40,607 nucleotides of DNA from Gammaproteobacteria bacterium (GCA_028284465.1 JANQRR010000028.1:1-40607); one strand, 5' to 3'. Positions 1 to 9,260 are shown, numbered from the stretch's first letter. Notes: generated by a model not told the origin, from the sequence alone. Numbers and translations: made by a program.

Positions 1-136
1 GGTGATGCCTGGAGACAATATCAAGATGAACATAAGCTTGATAGCGCCGATAGCGATGGAAGAAGGGTTACGGTTTGCGGTGCGCGAAGGTGGCCGTACA
101 GTCGGTGCTGGTGTCGTTACCAAGATTGTTGAGTAA
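1..136 (+). CDS. tuf: Elongation factor Tu, C-terminal end (partial)
   Basis: The reading frame is open from the window edge (first full codon at base 2) to TAA at 134-136. The 44 visible residues match the end of EF-Tu domain 3, with [23 protein letters not shown] and a terminal VVTKIVE. EF-Tu is the GTPase that delivers aminoacyl-tRNA to the ribosome. It is followed after only 13 bases by rpsJ, so the str and S10 operons are probably co-transcribed here. The start and the GTPase domain lie outside the window. Confidence 0.95.
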   Translation, partial: VMPGDNIKMNISLIAPIAMEEGLRFAVREGGRTVGAGVVTKIVE

Positions 137-149
137 GGAAGAAGATTAA

Positions 150-476
150 ATGGCAGTAGCATTAGGTACTAATCAAAAAATCCGCATTCGCTTAAAAGCG
201 TTTGATCATCGACTTATTGATCAATCGACGAAAGAAATTGTGGAAACGGCTAAGCGAACGGGTGCACAAGTGTGTGGACCAATTCCATTGCCGACGAAAA
301 TAGAAAAAATGACAATTTTGATCTCGCCGCATGTGAATAAAGATGCGCGCGATCAATATGAGATCCGTACTCATAAACGTTTGATCGATATTGTCCAACC
401 GACAGATAAAACCATCGATGCATTGATGAAATTAGATTTATCTGCCGGGGTTGATGTAGAAATTAGTTTATATTGA
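150..476 (+). CDS. rpsJ: 30S ribosomal protein S10 (uS10)
   Basis: A 108-residue protein with the S10 pattern, including [14 protein letters not shown] near the N-terminus, then GPIPLPTK and [13 protein letters not shown]10 binds the 3' major domain of 16S rRNA in the 30S head and, as NusE, also takes part in antitermination. It is about five residues longer than the E. coli protein because of a short N-terminal extension (MAVALGTNQ). The ATG is preceded by an A/G-rich Shine-Dalgarno stretch (AAGGAAG, starting at 135). It is the first gene of the S10 operon, but there is no leader region between it and tuf. Confidence 0.98.
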   Translation: MAVALGTNQKIRIRLKAFDHRLIDQSTKEIVETAKRTGAQVCGPIPLPTKIEKMTILISPHVNKDARDQYEIRTHKRLIDIVQPTDKTIDALMKLDLSAGVDVEISLY

Positions 477-484
477 GGTTAGCA

Positions 485-1138
485 ATGACTATTGGTGTCA
501 TAGGTAGAAAAAGTGGTATGACTCGCGTCTTTACTGACGATGGTGCATCGATCCCCGTTACTGTGGTTACCGTTGGGCCTAATCGAGTCTCGCAAATAAA
601 AACGCCCGAACAAGACGGTTATTATGCTATTCAAGTTACCGCAGGTTCGCAAAAAGCATCTCGAGTCACTAAGCCGATGGCAGGACACTTTGCTAAAGCA
701 GGCATAGAAGCTGGGCGATTAGTCAAAGAATTTCGTGATGGATCAGCGAATGAATTTAACCTCGGTGATGTTATTGATTTATCTCGATTTGCCGAAGGTC
801 AAGAAGTTGATGTTAGAGCAAACTCGAGAGGTAAAGGTTTTGCGGGTGCTATAAAACGCCATAATTTTTCTGGCCAACGTAATACTCACGGTAATTCACG
901 TGCACATCGTGCGCCAGGTTCTATTGGCCAAAACCAAACACCAGGGAAAGTGTTTAAAGGTAAGAAAATGGCAGGCCAACTCGGCAATAAACCTTGTACG
1001 GTACAAAATTTAACGATCGTTCAAATCGATCAAGAACGTGGCTTATTGTTAATTAAAGGTGGTGTTCCAGGGGCTCCTGGGGCTGATGTCATTATTACGC
1101 CAGCGGTTAAAGCCAAAAGTCAGGAAAAAGTAAAGTGA
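485..1138 (+). CDS. rplC: 50S ribosomal protein L3 (uL3)
   Basis: I place the start at ATG 485 ([16 protein letters not shown], as in other L3 proteins), with GAGG at 475-478 as ribosome-binding site. An in-frame TTG at 473 would add four residues and overlap the rpsJ stop, and is less likely. The product is 217 residues. The conserved [18 protein letters not shown] segment contains the glutamine that PrmB methylates in E. coli. L3 organises the peptidyl-transferase region of 23S rRNA and is an early assembly protein. A 138-base gap holding a hairpin repeat follows before rplD. Confidence 0.97.
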   Translation: MTIGVIGRKSGMTRVFTDDGASIPVTVVTVGPNRVSQIKTPEQDGYYAIQVTAGSQKASRVTKPMAGHFAKAGIEAGRLVKEFRDGSANEFNLGDVIDLSRFAEGQEVDVRANSRGKGFAGAIKRHNFSGQRNTHGNSRAHRAPGSIGQNQTPGKVFKGKKMAGQLGNKPCTVQNLTIVQIDQERGLLLIKGGVPGAPGADVIITPAVKAKSQEKVK

Positions 1139-1176
1139 ATAGTTATATAAAAAGCATAAAGCAATCAAATTGTTCT

Positions 1177-1254
1177 GTCATTGCGAGCGCAGCGAAGCAA
1201 TCCAGAAAATCAATTTATAAAAAAGCTGGATTGCTTCGCTGCGCTCGCAATGAC
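1177..1254. repeat. Perfect 29-bp inverted repeat (REP/MITE-like) inside the S10 operon
   Basis: The left arm (1177-1205, beginning GTCATTGCGAGCGC and ending AGCAATCCAG) and the right arm (1226-1254) are exact reverse complements over 29 bases, with a 20-base A/T-rich loop. The transcript would fold into a very stable hairpin between rplC and rplD. No T-run follows, so it is not a classical intrinsic terminator. Related copies occur at 20299, 24320 and 32358. Confidence 0.95.
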
Positions 1255-1276
1255 GAAAATTTAGGAACGTATAATT

Positions 1277-1861
1277 ATGCAATCTAACATACAACTTAGC
1301 GAAGCTATTTTAGCGCAACCGTTTAATGAACCATTAGTTCATCAAGTAGTTGTCGCTTATCAAGCAGGAACCCGTGCACCAACTGCAGATAAAAAAAATC
1401 GTGCAGCAGTAAGTGGTGGTGGACGCAAGCCGTGGCGCCAAAAAGGTACCGGCCGAGCGCGTGCAGGGACTAGCAGTAGCCCAATATGGCGTGGCGGTGG
1501 GGTAACCTTCGCAAGCAAAACCAAAGATTATTCGCAAAAAGTGAATCGCAAAATGTATCGTGGTGCTATGCGGTCGATTTTTGCTGAACTAGTTCGCCAG
1601 CAACGATTATTGGTGGTGGATGAGTTTAGTGTGAAAACGTTAAAAACACGTGATATGTTGGCAAAGCTTAAAGAATTCGATACAGATGAAGCATTGATCA
1701 TTACGACAGAAGTGGATCAAAACTTATATTATGCTTCACGCAATTTACCAAAAGTTGCAGTAGTGGATGTTGCGCAGATAAATCCAGTCATATTGTTACG
1801 CTTTGCGAAAGTCATTATTACCGCAGCGGCACTGAAGCGCGTGGAGGAACTCATTAAATGA
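1277..1861 (+). CDS. rplD: 50S ribosomal protein L4 (uL4)
   Basis: A 194-residue L4 with the long extended loop that reaches the exit tunnel: [28 protein letters not shown] and [12 protein letters not shown]4 binds 23S rRNA. In E. coli it also represses its own operon through the S10 leader, which is absent here. The start ATG 1277 lies about nine bases after TAGGAAC, just downstream of the inverted repeat. Its end overlaps rplW by four bases (ATGA), indicating coupled translation. Confidence 0.97.
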   Translation: MQSNIQLSEAILAQPFNEPLVHQVVVAYQAGTRAPTADKKNRAAVSGGGRKPWRQKGTGRARAGTSSSPIWRGGGVTFASKTKDYSQKVNRKMYRGAMRSIFAELVRQQRLLVVDEFSVKTLKTRDMLAKLKEFDTDEALIITTEVDQNLYYASRNLPKVAVVDVAQINPVILLRFAKVIITAAALKRVEELIK

Positions 1862-2160
1862 ATCAAGAACGCTTATTAAAAATAATTTTAGCGCCGGTGA
1901 TCACAGAGAAATCCACCAATGCCGGACAGCACAATCAATATGTGTTTAAGGTGGTTAAAGACGCAAATAAATACGCAATTAAACTGGCAGTAGAAATGTT
2001 GTTTAAAGTTAAAGTCGCTAAAGTAACCGTGGTTAATTTACCTCGCAAAAGTACTAATTTTCGGGGTAATGAAGGTCATAAAGGTGGCATGCGCAAAGCT
2101 TACGTTACTTTAAAACCGGGCTTTAATATTGATTTTACGCTAGCTGAGGGGCAAAAATAA
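1858..2160 (+). CDS. rplW: 50S ribosomal protein L23 (uL23)
   Basis: A 100-residue protein with PVITEKST near the N-terminus, [17 protein letters not shown] in the middle and KKAYVTLK-type residues ([10 protein letters not shown]) near the end, all typical of L23. It lies at the polypeptide exit and is the docking site for trigger factor and SRP. It starts inside the rplD stop (ATGA). Its own TAA overlaps the rplB ATG by one base. Confidence 0.97.
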   Translation: MNQERLLKIILAPVITEKSTNAGQHNQYVFKVVKDANKYAIKLAVEMLFKVKVAKVTVVNLPRKSTNFRGNEGHKGGMRKAYVTLKPGFNIDFTLAEGQK

Positions 2161-2990
2161 TGGCGATGTTAAACAGCAAACCAACGTCAGCAGGGCGCCG
2201 ACACTGCAGTAGCGTAAGTCGTGAAGGGTTACATAAAAAACAACCTCATGGCCCGTTGCTTGAATCTCAATCAAGCAATGGTGGACGCAATAATCGTGGT
2301 CGGATCACTACTCGACATAAAGGTGGTGGGCATAAAAGACGTTATCGGATCATTGATTTTAAACGTAATAAACATAATGTCCCTGGTAAAGTTGAACGCT
2401 TTGAATATGATCCCAATCGAAGTGCAAATATTGCGTTAATTTTATATAAAGATGGTGAAAGACGGTATATAATTGCTCCCGCAGGTTTGAAAAGCGGTGA
2501 TAGCGTTGTTGCAGGGGCAGAAGTGCCAATTAAAGTTGGTAACAGTTTGCCAATCCGCAATATTCCCATTGGTACCACAATTCATTGTATTGAATTAAAG
2601 CCTGGAAAAGGCGCGCAGTTAGCACGTTGCGCAGGTGCAGCGGTGCAATTAGTTGCGCGTGAAGGCAGTTATGCTACCATTCGCTTGCGCTCAGGTGAAA
2701 TGCGTAAAATATTAAGCGAATGTTGGGCGACCATTGGGGAAGTAGGTAATTCAGAACATAATTTACGGTCGTTAGGAACAGCAGGTGCAAAACGTCGTCG
2801 TGGCATACGACCAACAGTTCGCGGGGTTGCGATGAACCCGGTTGATCATCCACATGGTGGTGGTGAAGGGCGAACTTCAGGCGGGCGCCATCCAGTAACA
2901 CCATGGGGTGTGCCGACTAAAGGTTATAAAACGCGTAAAAATAAACGTACAGATAAATTTATTGTCCGCAAACGCGGTAAGAAAAAATAG
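2160..2990 (+). CDS. rplB: 50S ribosomal protein L2 (uL2)
   Basis: A 276-residue L2 with the expected landmarks: KPTSAGRRH at the N-terminus, NGRNN-type [42 protein letters not shown] and the strongly conserved [13 protein letters not shown], whose histidine lies near the peptidyl-transferase centre. It ends with the basic tail [16 protein letters not shown]2 bridges the subunits and is needed for subunit association. Its ATG overlaps the rplW stop (TAATG). Confidence 0.98.
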   Translation: MAMLNSKPTSAGRRHCSSVSREGLHKKQPHGPLLESQSSNGGRNNRGRITTRHKGGGHKRRYRIIDFKRNKHNVPGKVERFEYDPNRSANIALILYKDGERRYIIAPAGLKSGDSVVAGAEVPIKVGNSLPIRNIPIGTTIHCIELKPGKGAQLARCAGAAVQLVAREGSYATIRLRSGEMRKILSECWATIGEVGNSEHNLRSLGTAGAKRRRGIRPTVRGVAMNPVDHPHGGGEGRTSGGRHPVTPWGVPTKGYKTRKNKRTDKFIVRKRGKKK

Positions 2991-3003
2991 AGAGGTATAA
3001 ACA

Positions 3004-3276
3004 GTGCCACGTTCAATTAAGAAAGGTGCATTTGTCGATGACCATTTGCTGAAAAAGGTTGAGACCGCGGATAAAAACAAAAGTCGTAGACCTATTAAAA
3101 CTTGGTCGCGACGATCGATGGTTATACCAGACATGGTAGGTTTAACTGTTGCGGTACACAATGGTAGAGCACACGTGCCAGTACTTATTAATGAAAATAT
3201 GGTAGGGCACAAATTAGGTGAATTTGCTCCAACCAGAACGTTTCGTATGCATTCTGGTGATCGTAAAACAAAATAG
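3004..3276 (+). CDS. rpsS: 30S ribosomal protein S19 (uS19)
   Basis: A 90-residue S19 starting at GTG 3004, after the ribosome-binding site GAGAGG. The product begins [19 protein letters not shown] and contains [32 protein letters not shown] and a basic tail. S19 forms a complex with S13 in the 30S head and contacts the A-site tRNA. The GTG start is fixed because the family begins with exactly this PRS motif. Confidence 0.98.
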   Translation: MPRSIKKGAFVDDHLLKKVETADKNKSRRPIKTWSRRSMVIPDMVGLTVAVHNGRAHVPVLINENMVGHKLGEFAPTRTFRMHSGDRKTK

Positions 3277-3299
3277 TCATAGTGTTAGAGGTTTGATTA

Positions 3300-3647
3300 A
3301 TGGAAGTTAGTGCAACATTACGCGAAGCAAAAATTTCGCCACGAAAAGCGCGTTTAGTCGCTGATCAAGTGCGTGGACTCGCGGTAGATAAAGCATTTAA
3401 TATCGTATCTTTTAGCTCTAAAAAAGCAGCTGCGATCATTAAAAAATTGTTACAGTCAGTGATGTATAATGCAGAAAATAATGCAGGTGCTGACATTGAT
3501 GACTTACATATAGCAAGAATTTTTGTCGATGAAGGGCCAACTGCAAAACGCACCCGGCCGCGCGCTAAGGGGCGAGCAGATCGAATATTTAAACGCACTA
3601 GCCACATTACGGTTATTGTGTCAGATGCAACAAAAGAGAGTAAATAA
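3300..3647 (+). CDS. rplV: 50S ribosomal protein L22 (uL22)
   Basis: A 115-residue protein with the L22 features: [21 protein letters not shown] near the N-terminus and the hairpin segment [18 protein letters not shown], which lines the exit tunnel and is where macrolide-resistance insertions occur. ATG 3300 follows GAGG with good spacing. The TAA shares a base with the rpsC start (TAATG). Confidence 0.97.
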   Translation: MEVSATLREAKISPRKARLVADQVRGLAVDKAFNIVSFSSKKAAAIIKKLLQSVMYNAENNAGADIDDLHIARIFVDEGPTAKRTRPRAKGRADRIFKRTSHITVIVSDATKESK

Positions 3648-4327
3648 TGGGGCAGAAAGTTAATCCTACAGGTATCCGGCTAAAGATTGTTAAACAACAT
3701 AATGCCAGTTGGTATGCGGATAATAAAGATTTTCCAGATATCTTAAATGCTGATCTAAAAGTTAGAAAAGTACTTGGAAAAGCTTTAACAGGTGCAGGTG
3801 TTAGTCGTATCGTAATTGAAAGGCCTGCAAAAAATAAAGCAACCATCACTGCCTATGTGGCAAGGCCAGGTGTGGTCATCGGTAAAAAAGGTGAAGGCAC
3901 GGAGAAACTTCGAGCGCTTGCACATAAAGTGATGGGTGTGGCAGTGCACCTTAACATTCGCGAAGTACGCAAGCCGGAAATTGATGCCCAATTAGTTGCT
4001 GATAGTGTGGCGCAACAGCTTGAAAAACGCGTGATGTTTCGCCGCGCAATGAAACGTGCTGTAAGTAATGCAATGCGCGTTGGTGCCCAAGGGATCAAAA
4101 TTAAAGTAAGTGGGCGTTTAGGTGGCGCCGAAATTGCACGTAGCGAATGGTATCGTGAAGGTCGCGTGCCATTACATACTTTTCGTGCCGATATCGATTA
4201 TGGTGTAGCACGTGCTAAAACCACTTATGGGATCATTGGTGTGAAAGTATGGATTTTTAAAGGTGAAGTGTTTGCTTCTGAAGGGCAGCAGACTGAAACG
4301 AGTGGAAAATCGCGAGCTGCAGCTTAA
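3647..4327 (+). CDS. rpsC: 30S ribosomal protein S3 (uS3)
   Basis: A 226-residue S3. It opens [16 protein letters not shown], has the KH domain motif [12 protein letters not shown] (residues about 72-83) and the C-terminal domain [35 protein letters not shown] sequence (here [12 protein letters not shown]). S3 lines the mRNA entry tunnel with S4 and S5. The C-terminal tail ([15 protein letters not shown]) is variable in the family. Confidence 0.98.
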   Translation: MGQKVNPTGIRLKIVKQHNASWYADNKDFPDILNADLKVRKVLGKALTGAGVSRIVIERPAKNKATITAYVARPGVVIGKKGEGTEKLRALAHKVMGVAVHLNIREVRKPEIDAQLVADSVAQQLEKRVMFRRAMKRAVSNAMRVGAQGIKIKVSGRLGGAEIARSEWYREGRVPLHTFRADIDYGVARAKTTYGIIGVKVWIFKGEVFASEGQQTETSGKSRAAA

Positions 4328-4342
4328 GAGGAATAAAGAAAT

Positions 4343-4771
4343 ATGTCATTACTACAACCAAGACGAACTAAATTTCGCAAACAGCAAAAGCTCAAACAAG
4401 GCAAAATTCTGGGTATGGCCCAGCGTGGCAATAAAGTAGATTTTGGTGATTTTGGTTTGAAAGCAGCGGCCGGTGCACGGATCACGGGGCGTCAAATTGA
4501 AGCAGCGCGACGTGCTATGACACGATTTACTAAGCGTGGCGGAAAAATTTATATTCGCATTTTTCCTGACAAGCCCATTTCGAAAAAACCATTGGAAGTG
4601 CGGCAAGGTAAAGGTAAAGGTAGCGTTGAATATTGGGTAGCGATTGTTAAGCCAGGCACGGTGATGTTTGAGATTGAAGGTGTTTCGCGAGACGTAGCAA
4701 AAGAAGCATTTCGTTTAGCGGCTGCCAAGTTACCAATTAAAACAATTTTTTGTGAACGAACGGTGATGTAA
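4343..4771 (+). CDS. rplP: 50S ribosomal protein L16 (uL16)
   Basis: A 142-residue L16 with [14 protein letters not shown] at the N-terminus, [19 protein letters not shown], the [17 protein letters not shown] loop and [20 protein letters not shown] near the end. The arginine in EVRQGKGKG corresponds to the residue hydroxylated by YcfD in E. coli; whether that enzyme exists here cannot be seen. L16 stabilises the A-site tRNA elbow. The terminal TAATG overlaps rpmC by one base. Confidence 0.98.
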   Translation: MSLLQPRRTKFRKQQKLKQGKILGMAQRGNKVDFGDFGLKAAAGARITGRQIEAARRAMTRFTKRGGKIYIRIFPDKPISKKPLEVRQGKGKGSVEYWVAIVKPGTVMFEIEGVSRDVAKEAFRLAAAKLPIKTIFCERTVM

Positions 4772-4956
4772 TGAAAGTAAAAGAATTGCGGCAAAAGTCT
4801 GCACAAGAATTAAAAGATGAATTAATAGCACTCCAGCGCCAGCATTTTAACTTGCGGATCCAACATGGCACTGGTGAATTGAAAGCACCGCATATGCTGC
4901 GAATTGTGCGACGAAATATTGCGCGCATTAAAACTTTATTGGGTGAAATGACATGA
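4771..4956 (+). CDS. rpmC: 50S ribosomal protein L29 (uL29)
   Basis: A 61-residue two-helix protein: [18 protein letters not shown] then [39 protein letters not shown] sequence, typical of L29. It sits beside L23 at the tunnel exit. It shares a base with the rplP stop and overlaps rpsQ by four bases (ATGA), so the three genes are translationally coupled. Confidence 0.96.
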   Translation: MKVKELRQKSAQELKDELIALQRQHFNLRIQHGTGELKAPHMLRIVRRNIARIKTLLGEMT

Positions 4957-5216
4957 GCGAACAGCAAAAAATAGTACGCACCAAAATCGGCATTGTCGTA
5001 AGTAATAAAACAGACAAAACTTGCGTAATTGTGATTGAACGTAATGTAAAACATTCACAATATGGAAAATACATTAAACGCACAACTAAATTACACGTGC
5101 ATGATGAAAATAATGAATGTGGTATCGGCGATCGGATTGCCATTGTGCCAAGTCGACCGATGTCTAAATTAAAGCATTGGAAATTAGTAAAAATTATTGA
5201 GAAAGCTAAGGGTTAA
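4953..5216 (+). CDS. rpsQ: 30S ribosomal protein S17 (uS17)
   Basis: An 87-residue OB-fold protein with [36 protein letters not shown] and a final block resembling [20 protein letters not shown]. These match S17, a primary 16S rRNA binder. Its start ATGA overlaps the rpmC stop. The next gene, rplN, begins after three bases. Confidence 0.97.
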   Translation: MSEQQKIVRTKIGIVVSNKTDKTCVIVIERNVKHSQYGKYIKRTTKLHVHDENNECGIGDRIAIVPSRPMSKLKHWKLVKIIEKAKG

Positions 5217-5219
5217 GAG

Positions 5220-5585
5220 ATGATACAAGCACAAACTATACTTGATGTTGCTGATAATAGCGGTGCTCGTCGAGTAATGTGTATCAAGGTAACAGGTGGT
5301 TCGCATCGACGTTATGCGCGCATTGGTGATGTGATCAAAGTCAGTGTGAAAGAAGCACTGCCGCGTAGCAAAGTGAAAAAAGGTGATGTGGTGCTCGCAG
5401 TAGTCGTGCGTACTAAATCCGGCGTGCGGCGCACAGATGGTTCAATGATCCGTTTTGATAACAATGCTGCGGTGTTAATTAACCAACAAAATCAACCTGT
5501 AGGTACACGTATTTTTGGGCCAGTGACGCGAGAATTGCGCGCCCTATTCATGAAAATTATTTCGTTAGCGCCAGAGGTTATTTAG
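5220..5585 (+). CDS. rplN: 50S ribosomal protein L14 (uL14)
   Basis: A 121-residue L14 with [24 protein letters not shown] at the start (given here in part), [20 protein letters not shown] and the end [18 protein letters not shown]14 lies at the subunit interface and contacts L19 and 16S rRNA helix 14. It opens the spc operon. I see no promoter in the three-base gap after rpsQ, so S10 and spc genes look co-transcribed. Confidence 0.98.
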   Translation: MIQAQTILDVADNSGARRVMCIKVTGGSHRRYARIGDVIKVSVKEALPRSKVKKGDVVLAVVVRTKSGVRRTDGSMIRFDNNAAVLINQQNQPVGTRIFGPVTRELRALFMKIISLAPEVI

Positions 5586-5586
5586 C

Positions 5587-5910
5587 ATGCGAAGAATTAA
5601 AAAAGGTGATGACGTCATCATTATTAGTGGTAAGAATAAAGGCCAGCGCGGCAAGGTGCTGGAATTTAACACCAAAACTAATCGGGTAAAAATTGAAGGT
5701 GCTAACTTGATCACGAAACATGTGAAACCCAACCCACAAGCGGGTGAAAAGGGTGGCATTGTTAAAACAGAAGGTAGTCTAGATGAGTCTAATGTAGCGC
5801 TTTATAATCCGGCAACTAATAAAGCGGATCGAGTGTATTTTAAAATTTTGGATGATGGTCGCAAAGTGCGAGTATTTCGTTCCAATGATGAAATTGTTGA
5901 TGTTATCTAA
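5587..5910 (+). CDS. rplX: 50S ribosomal protein L24 (uL24)
   Basis: A 107-residue protein beginning MRRIKKGDDVIIISGKNKGQ with a KOW motif, then GANLITKHVKPNPQAGEKGG and SNVALYNPATNKADRV. This is bacterial L24, the assembly initiator at the 5' end of 23S rRNA. ATG 5587 follows the rplN stop by one base. The usual ribosome-binding site must lie inside the end of rplN. Confidence 0.97.
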   Translation: MRRIKKGDDVIIISGKNKGQRGKVLEFNTKTNRVKIEGANLITKHVKPNPQAGEKGGIVKTEGSLDESNVALYNPATNKADRVYFKILDDGRKVRVFRSNDEIVDVI

Positions 5911-5922
5911 AGGTTTATAATA

Positions 5923-6474
5923 ATGGCAAGGCTTAAGGAATTTTATCAAAACACAGTCGTTAAAGAATTAATGACTAAATTTAAATATCGTAGCGTCATG
6001 GAAGTGCCACGTTTAACTAAAATCACCTTAAATATGGGTTTAGGGGAAGCTGCGGCGAATAAAAAAGTGATTGAATCAGCCAGAGCAGACATGACAGCAA
6101 TCGCGGGGCAAAAACCCATTGTGACGCGGACCCGAAAGGCGGTTGCCGGGTTTAAAATTCGTGAGAATTGGCCGATTGGTTGCAAAGTCACTTTACGTGG
6201 TGAGCGAATGTATGAATTTTTAGATCGCTTGATCAGCATCGCGATCCCACGAATTCGTGACTTTCGTGGCTTTAATGCGAAATCATTTGATGGGCGCGGT
6301 AATCTAAGTATCGGGATCAAAGAACAAATCGTATTTCCCGAAATTGATTTTGATGCGATTGACGCTATTCGTGGAATGGATATTACTATGACTACGAGTG
6401 CGAACACGGATAAAGAAGGGGCAGCATTACTAGCTGCATTCAAGTTTCCATTTAGAAATTTAGTGCAGGAATAA
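5923..6474 (+). CDS. rplE: 50S ribosomal protein L5 (uL5)
   Basis: A 183-residue L5: the N-terminal helix, [38 protein letters not shown], the [21 protein letters not shown] segment (quoted in part) and [20 protein letters not shown]5 binds 5S rRNA in the central protuberance. A long open frame on the opposite strand (5946-6479) is a shadow of this gene. Confidence 0.98.
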   Translation: MARLKEFYQNTVVKELMTKFKYRSVMEVPRLTKITLNMGLGEAAANKKVIESARADMTAIAGQKPIVTRTRKAVAGFKIRENWPIGCKVTLRGERMYEFLDRLISIAIPRIRDFRGFNAKSFDGRGNLSIGIKEQIVFPEIDFDAIDAIRGMDITMTTSANTDKEGAALLAAFKFPFRNLVQE

Positions 6475-6477
6475 AAC

Positions 6478-6747
6478 ATGGCAAGAAAATCGATTGTAGT
6501 AAAAGAAAGAAAAAAAGCAAAAAAAGTTGCGGGTCAATTTAGACGTCGCTTGCAACTAAAACGTGAAGGTGCATGGGAAAAATTGCAAAAACTTTCACGC
6601 TATGCCAGCCCTTGTTGCTTAACGAGACGCTGTCAGCAATGTGGGCGCGCTCGTGGAGTGTATAAAAAGTTTGGTTTATGTCGGATATGCTTACGCGAAG
6701 CAGTTATGCGTGGTGATATTCCGGGTTGTGTTAAGTCGAGTTGGTAG
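6478..6747 (+). CDS. rpsN: 30S ribosomal protein S14 (uS14), zinc-ribbon (C+) form of 89 residues
   Basis: The C-terminal part is clear S14: [20 protein letters not shown] followed by VMRGDIPG and a terminal KSSW. Four cysteines at residues 52, 55, 68 and 71 form CxxC-x12-CxxC, the zinc ribbon of the C+ class. E. coli-type S14 is a 101-residue C- protein. C+ proteins are usually about 61 residues. This one has 89: a basic N-terminal arm of the long type ([15 protein letters not shown]), but the middle segment is shortened. Its place between rplE and rpsH is canonical, so it is the main S14 and not a zinc-starvation paralogue. Confidence 0.96.
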   Translation: MARKSIVVKERKKAKKVAGQFRRRLQLKREGAWEKLQKLSRYASPCCLTRRCQQCGRARGVYKKFGLCRICLREAVMRGDIPGCVKSSW

Positions 6748-6764
6748 CGAATGAGGTTAAAAAA

Positions 6765-7160
6765 ATGAGTATGCAAGATCCAATTGCCGATATGTTAACC
6801 CGCATTCGTAATGGGCAAGCGGCAAAAAAAGTAACGGTAAACATGCCATCATCTAAGTTGAAAGTGGCAATTGCGGAAGTATTACAAGCGGAAGGTTACG
6901 TTGTTGATCATAAAGTTGAGACACAAGGCAATAAAGCAACCTTGAGCATCACGTTAAAATATCATTTAGGCAAACCGGTTATTGATAAAATTCAACGTGT
7001 GAGTCGCCCAGGGTTACGGATTTATAAAAAATGTTGGGAATTGCCACGAGTCATGGGTGGTTTGGGTATTGCGATTATATCTACGCAAAAAGGCTTAATG
7101 ACTGATCGTGCTGCACGGGATGCAGGGATCGGTGGTGAAATAGTTTGTAGGGTACAATAA
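6765..7160 (+). CDS. rpsH: 30S ribosomal protein S8 (uS8)
   Basis: I choose ATG 6765 because the product then begins [18 protein letters not shown], as in E. coli, with GAGG at 6753-6756 as ribosome-binding site. An in-frame TTG at 6741 lies inside the end of rpsN. The 131-residue protein has [30 protein letters not shown] and [19 protein letters not shown]8 binds the 16S central domain and in E. coli represses the spc operon through an mRNA site near rplE. The stop overlaps the rplF ATG. Confidence 0.97.
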   Translation: MSMQDPIADMLTRIRNGQAAKKVTVNMPSSKLKVAIAEVLQAEGYVVDHKVETQGNKATLSITLKYHLGKPVIDKIQRVSRPGLRIYKKCWELPRVMGGLGIAIISTQKGLMTDRAARDAGIGGEIVCRVQ

Positions 7161-7717
7161 TGTCAAGAGTTGCAAAAAAACCGATTGTATTGCCAAAAGG
7201 TGTCGAAGCTAAAATCGATGGCAAGGTGATTTCAGTCAAAGGCCCGAAAGGGCAACTACAGCATATTTTGCCGGAAACGATCAGCGTCGAGCAGGTTGAT
7301 GGTGCGTTACAAATTGCTATCAATGAAAAGGCGCCTAACGTGATCCGTTTTGGGGCGGATAGTGCAAAGCCAATGGCTGGTACTACACGAGCGCTGTTAA
7401 ATAATATCGTCAGTGGTGTTAGTGAAGGCTTTAGTAAAAAATTACTATTGATTGGCGTAGGTTATCGCGTTCAAGTACAAGGTAAAAAATTGAATTTAAC
7501 CTTAGGCTTATCTCATCCGGTTATCCATGAATTACCTGAAGGTATTAAAGCCGAGGCACCAAGCGCCACCGAAATTATTATCAGTGGCATCGATAAACAA
7601 CTTGTTGGCCAAGTTGCAGCGGATATTCGTGCATATCGACCACCAGAGCCTTATAAAGGTAAAGGGATCCGTTACGACGGCGAACACATTATTATGAAAG
7701 AGACGAAGAAGAAATAG
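7160..7717 (+). CDS. rplF: 50S ribosomal protein L6 (uL6)
   Basis: A 185-residue L6: [19 protein letters not shown] at the start, [20 protein letters not shown], and the second domain with [16 protein letters not shown]. The end [16 protein letters not shown] is the diagnostic L6 signature. L6 lies near the sarcin-ricin loop. It is slightly longer than the E. coli protein (177). Its ATG shares a base with the rpsH stop. Confidence 0.98.
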   Translation: MSRVAKKPIVLPKGVEAKIDGKVISVKGPKGQLQHILPETISVEQVDGALQIAINEKAPNVIRFGADSAKPMAGTTRALLNNIVSGVSEGFSKKLLLIGVGYRVQVQGKKLNLTLGLSHPVIHELPEGIKAEAPSATEIIISGIDKQLVGQVAADIRAYRPPEPYKGKGIRYDGEHIIMKETKKK

Positions 7718-7719
7718 TT

Positions 7720-8067
7720 ATGAATAAGAAAGCATCACGTTTACGTCGAGCGAGTAAAACTCGAGCACGGATCAAACGATTAGGCGCGTTACGCTTAACA
7801 GTGCATCGTAGCGCTAATCATATTTATGCGCAGATCACTAATGTCGCTGGCAAAGTGGTCGCAATGGCTTCTTCATTGGAGCAATCGATTCGCGATCAAA
7901 GTACGGGCGGAAATGTTAAGTCAGCAACGTTAGTCGGTAAATTAATTGCTGAGCGTGCGCAGCAAGCTGGCGTCAATAAAGTTGCTTTTGATCGTTCCGG
8001 GTTTAAATATCATGGGCGGATCAAAGCATTAGCTGATGCTGCACGTGAAAGTGGTATAGTATTTTAA
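7720..8067 (+). CDS. rplR: 50S ribosomal protein L18 (uL18)
   Basis: A 115-residue protein with a basic N-terminus ([16 protein letters not shown]), then [35 protein letters not shown] and the typical end [17 protein letters not shown]18 delivers 5S rRNA together with L5. It begins two bases after rplF. Confidence 0.97.
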   Translation: MNKKASRLRRASKTRARIKRLGALRLTVHRSANHIYAQITNVAGKVVAMASSLEQSIRDQSTGGNVKSATLVGKLIAERAQQAGVNKVAFDRSGFKYHGRIKALADAARESGIVF

Positions 8068-8081
8068 AAAGGTTAGAGATA

Positions 8082-8645
8082 ATGGCAGAAAGAGACAAGC
8101 AACAACCACAGCAAGGCGTTAAATCGGATGGCCTGCGAGAAAAACTAGTCTGTGTTAATCGCGTTGCTAAAGTGGTTAAAGGTGGACGGATTTTTAGTTT
8201 TTCAGCGTTAGTTGTCGTAGGCGATGGTAATGGTCGTTTCGGCTTTGGCTTTGGTAAAGCTCGCGAAGTGCCACAAGCTATTCAGAAAGCTATGGAAAAT
8301 GCGCGCAAAAACATGATCATGGTCGAGTTGCGGAATAATACGATTTATCATGAAATTATTGGTCGACACGGTGCCACACGAGTCTTTATGAAACCAGCAT
8401 CAGAAGGTACTGGGATTATTGCTGGTGGTGCGATGCGTGCAGTGTTTGAAGTATTAGGAGTACACAATATCTTAGCGAAGTGTATTGGTTCTACTAATCC
8501 AGTAAATGTGGTGCGCGCGACACTTGATGGTTTAGCAGCGATTGCTTCCCCAGCTGCAGTAGCAAAAAAACGTGGGAAAACAGTACGTGAAATTTTAGGT
8601 ATTAAAAACGATGACAGCAAAACCCAGCAAGAACAGCAAACTTAG
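8082..8645 (+). CDS. rpsE: 30S ribosomal protein S5 (uS5)
   Basis: A 187-residue S5. [20 protein letters not shown] and [14 protein letters not shown] mark the double-stranded RNA-binding domain; [20 protein letters not shown] and [19 protein letters not shown] sequence mark the C-terminal domain. S5 takes part in decoding accuracy and mRNA helicase activity. It is about 20 residues longer than in E. coli, through a Gln-rich N-terminus and the tail [11 protein letters not shown]. That tail lies in a 35-base overlap with rpmD. Confidence 0.98.
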   Translation: MAERDKQQPQQGVKSDGLREKLVCVNRVAKVVKGGRIFSFSALVVVGDGNGRFGFGFGKAREVPQAIQKAMENARKNMIMVELRNNTIYHEIIGRHGATRVFMKPASEGTGIIAGGAMRAVFEVLGVHNILAKCIGSTNPVNVVRATLDGLAAIASPAAVAKKRGKTVREILGIKNDDSKTQQEQQT

Positions 8646-8811
8646 GATCACCCTAATACGCAGCCCTATTGGCTGTTTGCCTAAACATAAAGCGTGTTTA
8701 GCAAGTTTGGGGTTACGCAAAATGAACCACTGTGTGGAGCATTTCGCAACTCCGTCGATCTTAGGGATCATTAATAAAATTAATTACTTATTAAAGGTTG
8801 AGGAATTATAA
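8611..8811 (+). CDS. rpmD: 50S ribosomal protein L30 (uL30)
   Basis: A 66-residue protein whose core [19 protein letters not shown], then [17 protein letters not shown] and the end [10 protein letters not shown], match L30. ATG 8611 is the only start before the core: no GTG, TTG or ATG occurs between it and the RITLIRS strand. So the gene overlaps rpsE by 35 bases, and the first ten residues ([10 protein letters not shown]) have no counterpart in E. coli L30. The stop is directly followed by the rplO ATG. Confidence 0.95.
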   Translation: MTAKPSKNSKLRITLIRSPIGCLPKHKACLASLGLRKMNHCVEHFATPSILGIINKINYLLKVEEL

Positions 8812-9246
8812 ATGCAGCTTAACACGCTTAAGCCCGCTAAAGGTGCTAAAAAACCTGCGACGAGAGTAGGTCGTGGGATTGGTTCTGGGCACGGTAAAAC
8901 ATGCGGTAGAGGTCATAAAGGCTTGAAATCACGGTCTGGCGGAAAGGTACGTTCTGGCTTTGAAGGTGGTCAAAACCCTTTGTATCGGCGGATCCCAAAA
9001 ATTGGTTTTACCGGTTGGAAGCAGCGATTTACAGCTGAAGTACCATTGAATGTACTTGCCAAAATTCCTGCTAAAGTGATCACTCTAGAAGTGTTAAAAC
9101 AGCATAACATCATCAGCAATAATACAAAATTTGCCAAAGTTATTTTTTCCGGAAAGCTGACGCAAGCCGTAACTTTACAAGGAATTAAAGTAACTAAAGG
9201 AGCGCGTGCTCAAATTGAAGCGGCAGGTGGCAAGGTAGAAGATTAA
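8812..9246 (+). CDS. rplO: 50S ribosomal protein L15 (uL15)
   Basis: A 144-residue L15 with the glycine-rich RNA-binding N-terminus ([40 protein letters not shown]), IPKIGFTG, and the end [17 protein letters not shown]. It extends into the 23S core and is a late assembly factor. ATG 8812 follows the rpmD stop without a gap; the AGGAATT just before serves as ribosome-binding site. Confidence 0.98.
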   Translation: MQLNTLKPAKGAKKPATRVGRGIGSGHGKTCGRGHKGLKSRSGGKVRSGFEGGQNPLYRRIPKIGFTGWKQRFTAEVPLNVLAKIPAKVITLEVLKQHNIISNNTKFAKVIFSGKLTQAVTLQGIKVTKGARAQIEAAGGKVED

Positions 9247-9260
9247 TTTGAGAAGGTTAA

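Noticed and set aside
473..484. TTG start four codons upstream of the rplC ATG
   Set aside because: It lies in the end of rpsJ and removes the ribosome-binding site; L3 proteins begin at the MTIGVIG position.
5946..6479. 177-codon open frame on the minus strand opposite rplE
   Set aside because: It is fully antisense to a certain ribosomal protein gene, resembles no family, and has no promoter or ribosome-binding site. It reflects the codon use of rplE.
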